This document shows positions 14,425 to 24,766 of a stretch of 64,000 nt of DNA, one piece after another; positions within the stretch are counted from its first letter, which is position 1; every line of letters begins with the position of its first letter. The DNA lies in assembly GCF_006494375.1 (NCBI RefSeq), contig NZ_VHIZ01000027.1:1-64000 (forward strand), given 5' to 3'. The stretch comes from Pantoea anthophila. GTDB taxonomy: Bacteria; Pseudomonadota; Gammaproteobacteria; Enterobacterales; Enterobacteriaceae. The notes beneath the pieces are model-generated. The model did no database searches, was not told where the DNA came from, and saw nothing but the letters and a program-made list of their open reading frames with translations. Position numbers and translations under genes: made by a program.

Positions 14425-16194
14425 TTATGCCTGTACCAGTGGGCCGGGATTTTTCAGGTAGTGATCTTTAATCGCCTGTGCGGCCATCAGGGTAATCGCA
14501 CCGATGGTGTCGGTCGGGTTCGCCTGGAAGTTCTGCGGGAAGGCGTTGCCGCCCGGCACAAAGACGTTATGCACATCCCAGCTCTGCAGGTATTTGTTCA
14601 GCGCCGAGGTTTTCGGGTTATCGCCCATCACCGCCCCGCCCACGTTGTGGGTCGAGACATATTTGGTGATATCGAAATCCGCGCCCATCGGCAGGAAGCT
14701 CATGCTCATGCTGTCGGGGTTCAGCTCTTTAGCGATATTGCCGACGATCCCTTTCAGATGCTGCTGCAGCCTCAGCTCATTCTCTTTCCAGTTGAAGGTC
14801 ATACGCAGCAGCGGCAGCCCGCGGTGATCGTTGTAGTTCGGATCGAGATCCAGATAGATATCGCGGTAGGACTGACAGGTGGTGGTAATGCTGATCTTCA
14901 TCGAATGACCGTACCACTCCTCCAGGCCCTCCTTGTAGCCCATGCCCCAGGAGGGCGTGCCTTTTGGCAGCGCGGTGCTGATGGGCGTGCCGGTCGCCTG
15001 TGAACTGTGGATCTTCGCGCCGCCCAGGAAGCCCAGCCCGGGGCCATCGAAGTTGCCTGGCGAGATATCGTTAAACATCTGCCCGGTCGCGCCTGCGGTG
15101 GCGTAGGGGTTAAAGTTTTTATCTTTGAAGAACAGGGTCGCGCCGCCGTTCGACAGGAAGGCGTAGTTACGGCCGACCACGCCCTCTTCGGTTATCGGGT
15201 TGTACGGCTTGCCGATGCCGGAGAGCAGCATCAGCCTTACGTTGTAGAGCTGGAAGCTGCTTAGCACTACGATTTTCGCCGGCTGGAAGCACTCATTGCC
15301 CTGCGCATCGATGTAGATCACCCCTTTGGCGGTTTTCTTATCATCGTTCAGCACCACCTTAATCACTTCCGCGTTCACTTCATAAGAGAAGTTCGGCATG
15401 CGCTTCAGCGCGTCCATCACCGCCGTCTGCGGCGACGCTTTGGAGTAGTTCAGGCAGGGATATTTACTGCAGTAGCCGCAGTAGTTGCAGGGGGCGATCT
15501 GGTTGCCGTAGGGGTTTTTCCACGCCCGCGACACACAGGCCGACGGGTTCGGGAACGGGTGGTAACCGAGTTTTTGCGCCGCCTCTTTGAACATCACATT
15601 GTTCAGCGTGTCTTCCAGCGCGGGCAGCGGATAAGGTTCAGAACGTGGCCCTTCAAACGGATCGCCGCCCGGCAGGATTTTGCCGCGCAGATTGCCGGTG
15701 TTGCCCGACTGGCCGCAGATCAGCTCGAATTTGTAGTAGTACGGCTCGATCTCTTCCCAGCTGAAGGGGAAGTCCATCACCCGCATATCTTCCTGCAGAA
15801 TGCCGGGCTTGTACGCCTCGTCGACATAGGTTTTGAGTTTGATATCGGTCGGAGTGGGACGGATCAGTACCGCCGTCCAGTGCATGCCTGCGCCGCCGAC
15901 GCCGGTGCCCGGCGCAAATGCACCCCATTTACGGGTAGGCAGTGCGGTCTGGCTGCTGTTGTAGCGCACGGTGACCGCCACTTCTGCCGGGGTGGCGAAC
16001 ACTTTGTTGCGCACCGCATAGGCATATTCATCTGCCGGTTTCGGATAGGCGAACTCGTCATAATCGCGATCGCCGCCGCGCTCCAGGGCGCGCACCTCCA
16101 GTCCTGCCAGCGCCAGCTCAATACTCATCAGTGAGCCTGCCCAGCCGAGGCCGCAGACCACGACGTCGACTTCTTTTTTAGTAACCTGTGCCAT
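14425..16194 (-). CDS. Membrane gluconate dehydrogenase, GMC-type flavoprotein subunit
   Basis: A 589-residue GMC oxidoreductase. The start at 16194 follows AGGA; the longer frame above it runs into the preceding gene. The FAD-binding motif is CGLGWAG (G15, G17, G20) with E38 ending strand 2. A cysteine cluster in the middle (NYCGYCSKYPC) is typical of this dehydrogenase subgroup. The C-terminal GGNAFPQNFQANPTDTIGA segment is the GMC signature with active-site Asn. It lacks a signal peptide and is exported by riding on the Tat-bearing gamma subunit. It oxidises an aldonic acid or sugar alcohol in the periplasm. Confidence 0.9.
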   Translation of the reverse strand: MAQVTKKEVDVVVCGLGWAGSLMSIELALAGLEVRALERGGDRDYDEFAYPKPADEYAYAVRNKVFATPAEVAVTVRYNSSQTALPTRKWGAFAPGTGVGGAGMHWTAVLIRPTPTDIKLKTYVDEAYKPGILQEDMRVMDFPFSWEEIEPYYYKFELICGQSGNTGNLRGKILPGGDPFEGPRSEPYPLPALEDTLNNVMFKEAAQKLGYHPFPNPSACVSRAWKNPYGNQIAPCNYCGYCSKYPCLNYSKASPQTAVMDALKRMPNFSYEVNAEVIKVVLNDDKKTAKGVIYIDAQGNECFQPAKIVVLSSFQLYNVRLMLLSGIGKPYNPITEEGVVGRNYAFLSNGGATLFFKDKNFNPYATAGATGQMFNDISPGNFDGPGLGFLGGAKIHSSQATGTPISTALPKGTPSWGMGYKEGLEEWYGHSMKISITTTCQSYRDIYLDLDPNYNDHRGLPLLRMTFNWKENELRLQQHLKGIVGNIAKELNPDSMSMSFLPMGADFDITKYVSTHNVGGAVMGDNPKTSALNKYLQSWDVHNVFVPGGNAFPQNFQANPTDTIGAITLMAAQAIKDHYLKNPGPLVQA

Positions 16195-16225
16195 GATAAT
16201 CCTGTTTACCTGATGTGGAAGCGCC

Positions 16226-16954
16226 TCAGGCGCGTTCACCTTTGATGCTGACCGGGCCGAGCGGATAAGGCACGTTGTGCTGTTTGACCCACTCGGTGAA
16301 GCTGGCACGCGCGCCGGGGAAGCCGATGGCGATCCAGGCTTTCATCCCTTTATTGCCGCCATACATCGGGTCGGCCAGATAGCCATGTTTGGTATCGGAA
16401 AGCAGCTGGCTGAAGAAATGTGACGGTCTGAGATCGGCTTCGCCCAGCGCGGCAAAGTCGATCTGGTTTTTATTCACCTGCGTCAGCACCGCATCCTTCT
16501 CCTCCAGCGTCAGCGCAGCAAACGCTTTCTGATGGGTGTCATGGCACCACTGATTGAGCAGCTTTATGCCGGTCTGGTAGATCTGCTGGGGACGGAACGG
16601 GATCTGATAGCCCAGCGTCGCGGGAGCCTGGGTATTGAAAGGCCCCTGCAGATAGATCTCACTGCCGAAGGCTTCGCTGTGCAGCTGCTGATCGATAAAG
16701 ATCGGCACATTGGTTTCCAGCGCGCCCGGCGCTTTGCCTTTGCCGCCTGCCGGGATCAGACGATCGGTGGCCGCCAGGATGAACTGCCACTCGTCGGCAC
16801 TGAAAAAGATCGGCCTGTAATCGGCTAACTCGGGGGCCGCCATCTCTGCCGCCTGTGCCGCCGTGATGCCCTTTAACACCAGCTCACTTAATGGCAGCGC
16901 CAGCAGTGAACCGAGCAAAAATTTACGCCTGGTGGTGGGTTTTTCTAAAAGCAT
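16226..16954 (-). CDS. Membrane gluconate dehydrogenase, Tat-exported gamma subunit
   Basis: A 242-residue protein with a twin-arginine signal (TTRRKFLLGS, residues 7-16) and hydrophobic core to about residue 35. The mature part follows the gluconate 2-dehydrogenase subunit 3 family (DEWQFILAATDRLIPA, DPMYGGNKGMKAWIAIGFPG). It carries the flavoprotein through the Tat pathway. First gene of the three-gene operon; 31 nt before the flavoprotein start. Confidence 0.9.
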   Translation of the reverse strand: MLLEKPTTRRKFLLGSLLALPLSELVLKGITAAQAAEMAAPELADYRPIFFSADEWQFILAATDRLIPAGGKGKAPGALETNVPIFIDQQLHSEAFGSEIYLQGPFNTQAPATLGYQIPFRPQQIYQTGIKLLNQWCHDTHQKAFAALTLEEKDAVLTQVNKNQIDFAALGEADLRPSHFFSQLLSDTKHGYLADPMYGGNKGMKAWIAIGFPGARASFTEWVKQHNVPYPLGPVSIKGERA

Positions 16955-17430
16955 ATCCGCACGACTCTCATCTGCTGAATACCCCTCTTAATCGCTGATG
17001 ACGCTGAAAGGCGATGCGCAGAGGGGTATTCCCCGCCGGTATTCACGCACACGGCACAGACGACGGCAGAACGGTTAAGGGCGGGTAGAATTATCTATCG
17101 GTGACAAAGAAAATATATCGGTTAAAGACCTGACAATCTTAGGGATATAAATGTGTCTGAATGTAAATTTAAAATTTACGCGCTGTCACAGCAGAAAAAG
17201 GTTATCAGACGGCACCCATTCAGCGGGCAGAAAAAAGCATAACCGGAAGGGGTAATTCCGGGAAAAAACGATAAAAATCGGTTAATTAGCCATTACCCGG
17301 CAGCTATGTGGCGGGATATTTTCCTACTGTCATTATCACGCTAATTGATCGATAAAAGAATTACGCTTCCCTGCTCGCTGTCTTTTCAGCACGCCACGCT
17401 TTAAACAGGCCGCTTTTTTCAGGTGGTCAG
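16955..17430. other. Upstream region of the dehydrogenase operon
   Basis: An AT-rich stretch (for example 17100-17300) with no long frame. It should hold the operon promoter. I see no clear operator palindrome or riboswitch fold. Confidence 0.4.
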
Positions 17431-17517
17431 TTACAGATAACGGGCTTTTGCTTCGGTGAGCAGGAATAATATTTCCGGTTCGAAAAGAGTCTTAAAAAAA
17501 TAATCACCATCCGCCAT
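17431..17517 (-). CDS. Candidate 28-aa small protein
   Basis: Found by eye: ATG at 17517 (minus strand), preceded by AGGAAGGAG with 6 nt spacing, an almost ideal ribosome site; TAA at 17431-17433. The product starts MADGDYFFKTLFEPEILFLL and ends in TEAKARYL, with an amphipathic or membrane-like middle. No rho-independent terminator follows. It lies between the dehydrogenase operon (same strand) and the divergent binding-protein gene. Only the ribosome site and codon pattern support it. Confidence 0.45.
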   Translation of the reverse strand: MADGDYFFKTLFEPEILFLLTEAKARYL

Positions 17518-17645
17518 TATATTCTCCTTCCTGTCCGCCTGAATCTGACGCGACTATTTGTGCAAAGCTCAGAACAAACCGGCATTTTGAGATTATCGGA
17601 CGCCCGCTAGAGTAGAGCCATTACCGACTCAGGATAACCCTCTCT

Positions 17646-19217
17646 ATGCGAAAAACGCTTTTGTCCCTGTTAACGGCGCTGACTCTGGTTCATTCCGCAC
17701 ACGCCGCCACCCCCGCCGATACACTGGTGGTGGCCGTTCCGCTGGATGGCATCATCAGTTTTGACCCGGCGGAAAGTTTTGAAGCTATCAGTAACAGCAG
17801 CCTGCGTAATATTTACCAGCTTCTACTGGAGCCGGATCATCACAATCCGCAGCAGCTTTCGCCGCTGGCCGCGACCCGCTGGCAGGCGGGCAAAACGCCG
17901 CACAGTCTGGTGTTTGATCTTAATCCCCAGGCCCGCTTCGCCAGCGGTAATCCGCTGACCGCTCAGGATGTGGTGTTCTCCTTAACCCGCGCGGTGAAGC
18001 TGAATAAAGCACCCTCTTTTATTCTGGGCGAGTTTGGCTGGACGCCAGAAAATATCGACCAACAGTTCACGGTGATCAGCGACCACCAGCTTGAGCTGCG
18101 CTGGCCGGCGGAGATTGGCCGCGACCTGGCGCTGCGCCTGCTGACCGCGCCGGTCGCCTCGATTGTTGACAGCAGGCTGGTCCGGCAGCACGCCAGTAAC
18201 AACGACTACGGCAACGGCTGGCTGAAGGTGCACTCGGCAGGCAGCGCCGCCTACGCCATCAGGCAGTTTGTGCCGCTGCAGGCGCTGGTTCTGGAGGCCA
18301 ATCCTTACAGCACCCAAAAACCGCATCTGAAGCGCGTTCTGCTGAAAGGGGTGGCCGATCCGGGCAGCCGCCGGCTGCTGATCCAGCAGGGAGATGTGGA
18401 TGTCGCCTATCAGCTCGGCCCGGACCAGATCGCCGCGCTGAAGAACACGGCGGGGGTGCGTGTCGAGGCCTTCCCGTCGAGCCTGGTTTACTACCTCGGC
18501 TTTAACACCCAAAGTCCGCAACAACCGGCGCTGGGCAATCCGGCGCTGTGGCAGGCAGCGCGCTGGCTGGTGGACTATGAGAGCCTGGCGAACCAGCTGC
18601 TGAAAGGTCAGTACCGTATTCACCAGAGCTTCCTGCCGGACGGGTTTGACGGCACCCTGAATACCACACCGTTCCACTACGATTTGAAAAAGGCACAGGA
18701 AATACTGCAGAAAGGCGGCATTAAACCGGGCACGCATATCGCGCTGACGGTGGTCAACCAGCCCCCTTACATCGATGTGGCGCAGGCGCTGCAGGCGAGC
18801 TTTGCCAAAGCCGAGGTGCAACTCGATCTTCAGCCGGTGGCGGAATCGGAGCTGTGGAGCAAAATGCGCAGTCGTGACTTCCAGGCGATCTTCTCCTACT
18901 GGGGCGCGGACTACATCGATCCCAACACCAACGCCAGCGCCTTTGCTTATAACGTGCCCGGCGGCGGCAAAACCCTGGCCTGGCGCGTCGGCTGGACCAT
19001 CCCTGAACTCAGCGCGCAGACCCGCGCCGCCGCCGGAGAGAGTGACGCCGCAAAACGTCGCAGCCTTTACACGGCCCTGCAGACCCGCGTCCAGCAGGAT
19101 TCGCCGTTTGTTCTGCTGCTGCAGGGCGCAACTCAGGTCGCCGTGCGCAGCAACCTGAAGAGCCTGCAGCAGGGTATCGGCGTCAGCCTGCTCAATTTTG
19201 AAGAGGTGCAGAAGTAG
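17646..19217 (+). CDS. Orphan ABC-type oligopeptide-binding protein (SBP family 5)
   Basis: A 523-residue periplasmic protein: signal peptide to HAAT (about residue 21), then the family 5 fold with FDPAESFEAIS, LTAQDVVFSLTRAV and the YWGADYIDPNTN segment, as in DppA/OppA/GsiB. No permease or ATPase genes follow, so it probably feeds a transporter encoded elsewhere. AGGAT precedes the ATG. A terminator hairpin lies 40 nt after its stop. The ligand (peptide, opine or nickel chelate) cannot be told from the sequence. Confidence 0.85.
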   Translation: MRKTLLSLLTALTLVHSAHAATPADTLVVAVPLDGIISFDPAESFEAISNSSLRNIYQLLLEPDHHNPQQLSPLAATRWQAGKTPHSLVFDLNPQARFASGNPLTAQDVVFSLTRAVKLNKAPSFILGEFGWTPENIDQQFTVISDHQLELRWPAEIGRDLALRLLTAPVASIVDSRLVRQHASNNDYGNGWLKVHSAGSAAYAIRQFVPLQALVLEANPYSTQKPHLKRVLLKGVADPGSRRLLIQQGDVDVAYQLGPDQIAALKNTAGVRVEAFPSSLVYYLGFNTQSPQQPALGNPALWQAARWLVDYESLANQLLKGQYRIHQSFLPDGFDGTLNTTPFHYDLKKAQEILQKGGIKPGTHIALTVVNQPPYIDVAQALQASFAKAEVQLDLQPVAESELWSKMRSRDFQAIFSYWGADYIDPNTNASAFAYNVPGGGKTLAWRVGWTIPELSAQTRAAAGESDAAKRRSLYTALQTRVQQDSPFVLLLQGATQVAVRSNLKSLQQGIGVSLLNFEEVQK

Positions 19218-19258
19218 AAAACCCGGCAGGGGTGCAGCCTGCCTGAAATGACACCAGT

Positions 19259-19300
19259 AAAAGCGAGGCCGTTGCAGGACAGCGCAACGGCCCCGCTTTT
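19259..19300 (+). terminator. Terminator after the binding-protein gene
   Basis: AAAAGCG (19259-19265) and GGCCGTTGC pair with GCAACGGCC and CGCTTTT (19294-19300), a long stem with one mismatch. The closing CTTTT acts as the T-tract. Confidence 0.8.
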
Positions 19301-19376
19301 GACGAATTGTTCTCCTCTTCCCTGCCCTTCGCTTGCTATCCTTCAGGCATAACCCGTTGCCCGAGAGAGGAAAATC

Positions 19377-20879
19377 ATGACATCTCCGCTACTGATTGCC
19401 CGGACGCCTGACGTCGAACTCCATCTGTTACCGCAAATGGCGAACCGCCACGGCTTAATCACCGGCGCAACCGGCACCGGTAAAACCGTCACGCTGCAGA
19501 AGCTGGCCGAATCCTTCTCCGCCAGCGGCGTGCCGGTCTTTATGGCCGACGTGAAAGGCGATTTAACCGGCGTGGCGATGGCCGGTCAGTCCGGCGAAAA
19601 GCTTCAGGAGAGACTGGCGAAGATCGGCGTCACCGACTGGCAACCGCAGAGCAATCCGGTGGTGCTGTGGGATATCTTTGGTGAGAAAGGCCATCCGGTG
19701 CGGGCAACCGTCTCCGATCTCGGCCCGCTGCTGCTGGCGCGCCTGCTGAACCTTAATGAGGTGCAGAGCGGCGTTCTGCAGATTATCTTCCGCATCGCCG
19801 ATGATCAGGGCCTGCTGCTGCTGGACTTCAAAGATCTGCGCGCCATGACCCAGTACATCGGTGACAACGCGAAGAGCTTCCAGACCCAGTATGGCAATAT
19901 CAACAGCGCCTCGATCGGCGCGATTCAGCGCGGTCTGCTGACGCTGGAGCAACAGGGTGCAGAGCACTTCTTTGGCGAACCGATGCTGGATATCGCCGAC
20001 TGGATGCGCGTCGACAGCAGCGGTAAAGGCGTCATTAACATCCTCTCTGCTGAAAAGCTCTACCAGATGCCGAAACTCTATGCCACCAGCCTGCTGTGGC
20101 TGCTGTCAGAGCTGTATGAGCGTCTGCCGGAAGCGGGCGATCTGGATAAGCCTAAGCTGGTCTTCTTCTTTGATGAGGCGCACCTGCTGTTTACCGACGC
20201 GCCGCCGGTGCTGCTGGAGAAGATCGAACAGGTGATGCGCCTGATCCGCTCCAAAGGGGTCGGCGTCTGGTTTGTGACCCAGAACCCGGCGGATATCCCG
20301 GATCGGGTGCTGGGCCAGCTTGGCAACCGCGTACAGCACGCCCTGCGCGCCTTCACCCCCAAAGATCAGAAGGCGGTGAAAACCGCCGCAGAGACGCTGC
20401 GCGCCAATCCGGCTTTTGACAGCGCAGAGGCCATTCAGGCACTCGGCACCGGCGAAGCACTCATCTCCTTCCTGGATGCCAAAGGCAGTCCGTCGGTCGT
20501 CGAGCGCGCCATGGTGATTGCGCCTGGTTCACGCATGGGGCCGGTGACAGGCGATGAGCGCAACGGTCTGATCAACCATTCGCCGCTGTATGGCAAATAT
20601 GACACGGACATCCATCGGGAATCGGCTTATGAACGGCTGCAACAGGGCGTGCAGGCCGCCAGTGACAAGGCCAATGCGCCTGCAGCCAAAGGCAACGCGG
20701 TAGCGGTCGATGACGGGATTCTGGGGGGATTAAAAGAGATCCTGTTTGGCAGCACCGGTCCGCGCGGCGGCAAGCGGGATGGTGTGGTGCAGACCATGGC
20801 GAAGAGCGCCGGGCGTCAGATTACTCACCAGATCATTCGCGGCGTGCTGGGCAGCCTGTTTGGCGGTCGTCGCCGCTAA
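19377..20879 (+). CDS. yjgR: HerA-like ATPase YjgR (DUF853)
   Basis: A 500-residue protein with the same length as E. coli YjgR. Walker A is GATGTGKT (30-37); Walker B is LVFFFDEAH (about 260-268). [11 protein letters not shown] sensor segment follows. The C-terminus is basic and Gly-rich (GSLFGGRRR). It belongs to the HerA/FtsK branch of P-loop ATPases, often called a putative helicase or DNA pump; the cellular role is unknown. In E. coli it also lies near leuX and lptG; here the two neighbourhoods are separated by inserted genes. GAGAGGAAAA precedes the start. Confidence 0.92.
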   Translation: MTSPLLIARTPDVELHLLPQMANRHGLITGATGTGKTVTLQKLAESFSASGVPVFMADVKGDLTGVAMAGQSGEKLQERLAKIGVTDWQPQSNPVVLWDIFGEKGHPVRATVSDLGPLLLARLLNLNEVQSGVLQIIFRIADDQGLLLLDFKDLRAMTQYIGDNAKSFQTQYGNINSASIGAIQRGLLTLEQQGAEHFFGEPMLDIADWMRVDSSGKGVINILSAEKLYQMPKLYATSLLWLLSELYERLPEAGDLDKPKLVFFFDEAHLLFTDAPPVLLEKIEQVMRLIRSKGVGVWFVTQNPADIPDRVLGQLGNRVQHALRAFTPKDQKAVKTAAETLRANPAFDSAEAIQALGTGEALISFLDAKGSPSVVERAMVIAPGSRMGPVTGDERNGLINHSPLYGKYDTDIHRESAYERLQQGVQAASDKANAPAAKGNAVAVDDGILGGLKEILFGSTGPRGGKRDGVVQTMAKSAGRQITHQIIRGVLGSLFGGRRR

Positions 20880-20911
20880 AGGTGGGTGGCAGCCGGGCTG
20901 CCACCTTAACG

Positions 20912-21406
20912 CTACTGATGTTTCCAGTGGGTGGAGACCGGGTTGGTGACACTGTTCTTTTCCTGCGTGTAGGTACCGTTCTGCTGGGCAATCGCTTCGC
21001 CGGTATTGACAATCGCGTTCTGGATAAACACGTTCTGCTTATCGCCGCGCACAAAGGTCAGCTGATGGAAGGCGGTCTTGTTACCCCAGTCGCTGGAGGG
21101 CAGCGAGATAAAGCGCACCGTGAAGGTCTCATCATCGAAACTGCCCTGCATCACGTAGACGCCGTAATGGTTTTCACCCTGCGAGATGATTTTATAGGTG
21201 CCGTTGTCGTAGTAATAAATTTCGGCATCGGGAAAGGGTTTTTTGTCGTACATTTTACGGTAATGCAGGACCTGCTTAATGGTGGGCTTGCCGAAGCTGA
21301 CGGTCAGATTTTTTCCATCGGCAGAGGTGGTCAGCCCTTCTGCATGCGCGCCGATACCACTCATTAACATCAACAGACTGGCGGTTGCCGTTGCGATTGC
21401 TTTCAC
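20912..21406 (-). CDS. Exported protein of unknown function
   Basis: A 164-residue protein with a signal peptide cleaved after GAHA (about residue 22). The mature domain is beta-rich (KIISQGENHYGVYVMQGSF, ETFTVRFISLP) and has no cysteine. AGGAG precedes the ATG (in the 21406-21420 region). It is convergent with yjgR (stop to stop about 30 bp) and stands alone. I do not recognise the family. Confidence 0.7.
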   Translation of the reverse strand: MKAIATATASLLMLMSGIGAHAEGLTTSADGKNLTVSFGKPTIKQVLHYRKMYDKKPFPDAEIYYYDNGTYKIISQGENHYGVYVMQGSFDDETFTVRFISLPSSDWGNKTAFHQLTFVRGDKQNVFIQNAIVNTGEAIAQQNGTYTQEKNSVTNPVSTHWKHQ

Positions 21407-21654
21407 GTGAATTCTCCTGGTCTGGTTCCATGGATAGGGTGTGTCAACGTAAGGAGACTGCCTCCGGAATGTACACCGCCGTAACTGTTTATCAGAGTGG
21501 TAATTTTTAAGGTGATTAGTTTTTAGGAACAGTCTGGTCAGCGCCTCGCCCGCCCGGTTAAGACCGCATTAATCCGTGCCAGACTTAACTGCACTTTTCG
21601 ACCGGGAGAGGAGAACGTTGACCTGTTAAGCAGGCAAACTGCTAAGATCAGGAT

Positions 21655-22944
21655 ATGGATAAACAACGCGAACTCAAACGGACCAAACGCCTGGCGCTCT
21701 CGCTGCTGCTGCTGGCCGCTCTCACCTTTATCGTCACACTGTTTCTGCCGCCCAGCTTTTACGTCAGCGGCATCAAAGCCATAGCGGAAGCCGCGATGGT
21801 CGGCGCACTGGCCGACTGGTTTGCGGTGGTGGCGCTGTTTCGCCGCGTGCCGGTGCCGTTTATTGCCCGTCATACGGCCATTATTCCGCGCAACAAAGAT
21901 CGCATCGGTGAGAATCTGGGGCGCTTTGTGCAGGAGAAGTTTCTGGATACCGATTCGCTGCTGAATCTGATCCGCCGCTACGATCCCTCTACCCTGCTGG
22001 CGCAGTGGCTCAATGCGCCAGGTAACGCCGACCGCGTGGGCCGCCATCTGCTGCAGGTGATGCGCGGCTTCCTGGATCTGACCGATGACACCCGCATCCA
22101 GACCTTTATGCGTCGTGCGGTGCATCGCGCTATCGACAAAGTCGATCTCAGCCAGACCAGTGCCCTGGTGCTGGAGAGCCTGACAAAGAACAATCGTCAC
22201 CAGGCGCTGCTGGACGCGGCAATCGATCAGCTGCTGAAGCTGCTGCACAAACCCACCACCCGGGAATTTATCGCTAACCAGCTGGTGCGCTGGCTGAAGC
22301 GCGAGCATCCCATCAAGGCGAAAATGCTGCCGACCGAGTGGCTGGGCGAGCACAGCGCAGAACTGGTGGCGAACGCGGTGGATTCCCTGCTGGATGATGT
22401 GGCGCTGGATCAAGGCCATGAGCTGCGGCTGGGCTTTAACCGGGCGGTTGAGAAGCTCATCGTGAAGCTGCAGAGCGACCCGGAAATGGCGGCCCGCGCC
22501 GACGAGATCAAAGGCTGGCTGAAAGAGGATGCCTCCTTTAACCGCTATATCGGCGAGCTCTGGAATGATATGCGCAGCTGGCTCAAGGCAGATTTCAGCA
22601 GCGAAGAGTCGCGCGTGCAGGCGAAAATAGGCGATGCGGCACGCTGGCTGGGCGAAACCCTGGCCGCCGACCCGGCGCTGCGCGACTCAATGAATCAGCA
22701 CCTGGAGCAGGCCGCCCGCAGCGTCGCGCCGGAGTTTGCCCGCTTCCTGACGCGCCATATCAGCGACACGGTGAAAAGCTGGGATGCACGGGATATGTCG
22801 CAGCAGATAGAGCTGAACATCGGTAAGGATCTGCAGTTTATCCGCATCAACGGGACGCTGGTGGGCGGCACCATCGGGCTGATCCTCTACCTGCTGTCGC
22901 AGCTTCCCGCCGTGCTGCCGGTGGTGAAAGGCTGGCTGGGCTGA
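21655..22944 (+). CDS. yjiN: DUF445 inner-membrane protein YjiN
   Basis: A 429-residue protein, close to E. coli YjiN (426 aa). One hydrophobic helix at residues 12-35, the family motif [20 protein letters not shown] (about 42-61), then long helices, and a second membrane segment at the C-terminus ([20 protein letters not shown]). Both ends are therefore in the inner membrane with a large helical body between. Its role is unknown. It ends before a shared terminator. Confidence 0.9.
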   Translation: MDKQRELKRTKRLALSLLLLAALTFIVTLFLPPSFYVSGIKAIAEAAMVGALADWFAVVALFRRVPVPFIARHTAIIPRNKDRIGENLGRFVQEKFLDTDSLLNLIRRYDPSTLLAQWLNAPGNADRVGRHLLQVMRGFLDLTDDTRIQTFMRRAVHRAIDKVDLSQTSALVLESLTKNNRHQALLDAAIDQLLKLLHKPTTREFIANQLVRWLKREHPIKAKMLPTEWLGEHSAELVANAVDSLLDDVALDQGHELRLGFNRAVEKLIVKLQSDPEMAARADEIKGWLKEDASFNRYIGELWNDMRSWLKADFSSEESRVQAKIGDAARWLGETLAADPALRDSMNQHLEQAARSVAPEFARFLTRHISDTVKSWDARDMSQQIELNIGKDLQFIRINGTLVGGTIGLILYLLSQLPAVLPVVKGWLG

Positions 22945-22951
22945 CGTACCC

Positions 22952-22982
22952 AAAAAACCTCGCCTCCCTGCGGGATTTTTTG
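22952..22982. terminator. Bidirectional terminator between yjiN and BtpA/SgcQ gene
   Basis: CAAAAAACCTCGC, loop CTCCCT, GCGGGATTTTTT: imperfect stem with A-run on one side and T-run on the other, lying between two convergent genes. Confidence 0.65.
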
Positions 22983-23009
22983 TTCTCTGCGTCAGGCAAT
23001 AAAGGGCGG

Positions 23010-23855
23010 TTATGGCTGCTCCAGCGCAGGCTGCGCGACCGCCATAAACGCTTTTACCCTCTCCCGATCCACATCGTTCCACCAGACGCCATCGACTTTG
23101 AGCGCACTGGCCACGATCACGGCCTGCGTGCGCGCCAGAATCTGGCAGACGTTGGCGGGCGTCACGCCCGATCCCACCAGCAGCGGTAAGGTGGTGGCAG
23201 CGCGGATCTCGTCGATTTCCTCCAGCGTGGCGCTGTCGCCGGTGCGTTGTCCGGTGGCGATAACCGCATCCGCTTCGAAGAAGTCGACATCGCGGGTCAG
23301 TTCCCGAATAGAGCGATCGGCCACTATCGCGTGGCTGCCGTGTTTAACATGGCTGTCGGCGAATACCCGGATATGTTCGGCCCGCAGCTGGCTACGGTAG
23401 CGCAGCGCTTTCGCGGCAGCCCCTTCAATAAAGCCTTCGTTGGCGATATAAGCATTCGCCCACTGATTGACGCGGATAAAATCCGCCCCGCCCGCCAGCG
23501 CGGTGGCAAAGGCAGGCAGCGCGGCATTCGCCAGCACGTTAATGCCCAGCGGCACGCCGAAACGCTCCCGCACTTTTTCCGTAATCACCGCCATCAGCGC
23601 CGGCGTTTCCGGGCCAATATCCTCAGGTTTTGAAAATGGAATATCGCCATGATTTTCCACAATCAGGCCGTGAACCCCGCCAGCAATATAATTTTCCGCA
23701 TCGCGTAATGCGCGATCAATTATCGCGCTGACAGGTTTGCCCCGATATTTTGGTGAGCCCGGGAAGGGGTCACAATGAATGACGCCAATAACCGCTTTAG
23801 GGCGTGAAAATATCGCTTGTATTGCATCAATTTTTTCTGCTGATATAGCAACCAT
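23010..23855 (-). CDS. BtpA/SgcQ family TIM-barrel protein
   Basis: A 281-residue protein: KAVIGVIHCDPFPGSP near the start, GVHGLIVENHGDIPF, GINVLANAA, HVKHGSHAI and PLLVGSGVTPANV, the pattern of the BtpA/SgcQ group (TIM barrels named for photosystem I assembly in cyanobacteria and for the sgc sugar operon in E. coli). In sugar loci these proteins are thought to act on a phosphorylated sugar. It is divergent from the PfkB kinase gene with only 29 bp between starts, so the two promoters overlap. Substrate unknown. Confidence 0.85.
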   Translation of the reverse strand: MVAISAEKIDAIQAIFSRPKAVIGVIHCDPFPGSPKYRGKPVSAIIDRALRDAENYIAGGVHGLIVENHGDIPFSKPEDIGPETPALMAVITEKVRERFGVPLGINVLANAALPAFATALAGGADFIRVNQWANAYIANEGFIEGAAAKALRYRSQLRAEHIRVFADSHVKHGSHAIVADRSIRELTRDVDFFEADAVIATGQRTGDSATLEEIDEIRAATTLPLLVGSGVTPANVCQILARTQAVIVASALKVDGVWWNDVDRERVKAFMAVAQPALEQP

Positions 23856-23884
23856 CGCTTCTTTATCCTGTTCGGGAAAACACT

Positions 23885-24766
23885 ATGCGTGTTTATGTGG
23901 CTGGAAATATTACTGTCGATGAAACCTGGTCTGTTACCGACATTCCGGCTAAGGGCGCCTCTGTTCACGGTTATCAGCGATCGCAGGATATCGGCGGAAA
24001 AGGCGCGAATCAGGCGATAGTGTTATCCCGTTGCGGCATTGAAACCTGTTTAATTGCCGCGACCGGTCACGACAGCAAAGGAAAATGGATCCGTCAGCAG
24101 CTCATGAACGAGCCCGTGACGTTACTGCCCACGCAGCCCATGACCGCGTTGAGCGACACCTCGCTTATTCTGCACAGCGCCGACGGCGATAACGCCATTA
24201 TTACCAGTACATCGGCGGCAGATGCGCTGGATATCAATACGCTTAGCCACCATCTGGCCAGCGCGCGTCCCGGCGATCTGCTGGTGCAGCAGGGCAATTT
24301 CTCGCCCGAAAAAACCCATGCGCTGTTCAGCCTGGCCAAATCCTGCGGCCTGATAACCGTATTTAACCCCTCACCCGTGCACGCCGCTTTTGCCTCATGC
24401 TGGTCGCTGGTCGATATCGCCGTGGTCAATCAGCACGAAGCGCAGCAGCTGCAGCCCCGCGCAGTGAAAACGTTAGTGACCACACTGGGCAGTGCGGGCG
24501 CCTGGCTGACGCAGGGCGACCAGCGAACGTTTTGTCCGGCGCAACCCGTTAATGCCACAGATACCACCGGCGCAGGCGATACCTTTCTTGCCGTGATGCT
24601 GGCTTCCGCGATCCTGCGCGGGGGGGAAATCGATGCCTTAGCACTGACGCATGCCAGTCAGGCTGCGGCGCTCACTGTCAGCCGTCATGGGACACGTCAG
24701 GCCTTCCCCACCGCAGAGGAACTCGCCGCGCTGCTCCAGTCAGGCGGCGAGCCAGCGGTTATTTAA
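23885..24766 (+). CDS. PfkB/ribokinase-family sugar kinase
   Basis: A 293-residue kinase. GGKGANQA (37-44) is the first PfkB signature; NPSP (161-164) and VNQHE (181-185) follow; DTTGAGDTF (226-234) is the second signature with catalytic D232. It most resembles ribokinase, so a pentose or similar sugar, or a nucleoside, is the likely substrate. Its stop overlaps the stop of the convergent binding-protein gene (8 bp). It probably phosphorylates the sugar brought in by the neighbouring ABC transporter. Confidence 0.88.
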   Translation: MRVYVAGNITVDETWSVTDIPAKGASVHGYQRSQDIGGKGANQAIVLSRCGIETCLIAATGHDSKGKWIRQQLMNEPVTLLPTQPMTALSDTSLILHSADGDNAIITSTSAADALDINTLSHHLASARPGDLLVQQGNFSPEKTHALFSLAKSCGLITVFNPSPVHAAFASCWSLVDIAVVNQHEAQQLQPRAVKTLVTTLGSAGAWLTQGDQRTFCPAQPVNATDTTGAGDTFLAVMLASAILRGGEIDALALTHASQAAALTVSRHGTRQAFPTAEELAALLQSGGEPAVI

